From contig JAFGGY010000069.1 of the NCBI GenBank assembly GCA_016930365.1, forward strand, positions 1-32,222: a stretch of DNA of 32,222 bases. Reading direction: 5' to 3'. Below, piece by piece: positions 32,067 through 32,222 of the stretch. Below the pieces are notes generated by a model. The model did not search any database, was not told the DNA's origin, and saw nothing but the letters and a program-made list of their open reading frames with translations. The position numbers and the translations under genes were made by a program. Positions within the stretch are counted from its first letter, which is position 1. Each line of letters starts with the position of its first letter. Source of the DNA: Prolixibacteraceae bacterium. Its GTDB lineage: Bacteria; Bacteroidota; Bacteroidia; Bacteroidales; Prolixibacteraceae.

Positions 32067-32222
32067 ATGAAAAACCAATATTTTATTCTGCCCCGACTTT
32101 GTTTCCTATTTATATTTTTGTTTTGCAACTTTTTTACAGCCTCCGCCTACCGCCTAACCGATGATGATGTGGTGGTTAAAGATGGGGTAATCACCCAATG
32201 TACTTACGATATAAGTACGCTG
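32067..32222 (+). CDS. BspA-type leucine-rich-repeat surface protein, N-terminal part (runs off window)
   Basis: The frame from ATG 32067 stays open to the last base (52 codons). It has a signal peptide with a long hydrophobic core (LCFLFIFLFCNFFTASA). The mature start AYRLTDDDVVVKDGVITQCTY resembles the N-terminus of BspA/LRR_5-type surface proteins of Bacteroidota, which usually go on to leucine-rich repeats and often a T9SS tail. The repeats themselves lie beyond the window, so the family call rests on a short segment. Confidence 0.55.
   Translation, partial: MKNQYFILPRLCFLFIFLFCNFFTASAYRLTDDDVVVKDGVITQCTYDISTL

Overview
The window looks like chromosomal DNA of a Bacteroidota member, most likely a Marinilabiliales/Bacteroidales-type organism. 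The evidence is a C-terminal type IX secretion (T9SS) sorting tail on one secreted protein, a partial BspA-type leucine-rich-repeat surface protein, lipoproteins of Bacteroidota type, conserved Bacteroidota families such as DUF4301 and DUF4595-like, AT-rich spacers without Shine-Dalgarno sites, and several -7 boxes matching the Bacteroidota consensus TAnnTTTG. No tRNA, rRNA, CRISPR array, integrase or complete insertion sequence was seen.

Left part (1-10.9 kb, all + strand): the end of a NarL-type response regulator; a stand-alone receiver protein preceded by three 22-bp-period repeats; a secreted protein with about thirteen 31-residue repeats and a T9SS tail; two tandem paralogous lipoproteins, each with two family-3 solute-binding domains; a 748-residue STAS / unknown / aminoglycoside-phosphotransferase-like kinase fusion; a divergent Na/Pi-cotransporter-PhoU protein; and a DUF4595-like lipoprotein. 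The spacings (about 5-100 bp) suggest one or two transcription units. The set resembles a surface-sensing and signalling module, and it is the best candidate here for an undescribed system.

Middle (10.9-15.1 kb): a lone ribbon-helix-helix antitoxin-like gene, a secreted protein with a Ser/Arg-rich tail, and a restriction-modification cassette. The cassette has a beta-class DNA methyltransferase fused to a degenerate SNase-like domain, a small possible GIY-YIG nuclease, and an MjaI-like restriction enzyme. MjaI cuts CTAG. By eye I find only about seven CTAG sites in the whole window and none in the cassette.

Centre (15.1-24.9 kb, minus strand): hemA-hemC-hemD for early tetrapyrrole synthesis, a Wzi-like outer-membrane barrel, and a DUF4301-TPR-popT-aroE run. 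Radical SAM and DUF4301 genes diverge from a short spacer with TACTTTTG boxes facing both ways.

Right part (25-32.2 kb, + strand): a TIGR01212 radical SAM protein, an SRAP/HMCES-type DNA-crosslink protein, a LexA-like XRE-S24 regulator, a lipoprotein carboxylesterase, a seven-helix AraC regulator, a probable PAS-HTH regulator, and the start of a leucine-rich-repeat surface protein. Two related 135-188 bp elements with short terminal inverted repeats (MITE-like) lie after the radical SAM and esterase genes. A shared dyad, TACTATTRTCAGTA, precedes both the SRAP and esterase genes, on either side of the LexA-like regulator. Two strong tandem terminators close the esterase unit.
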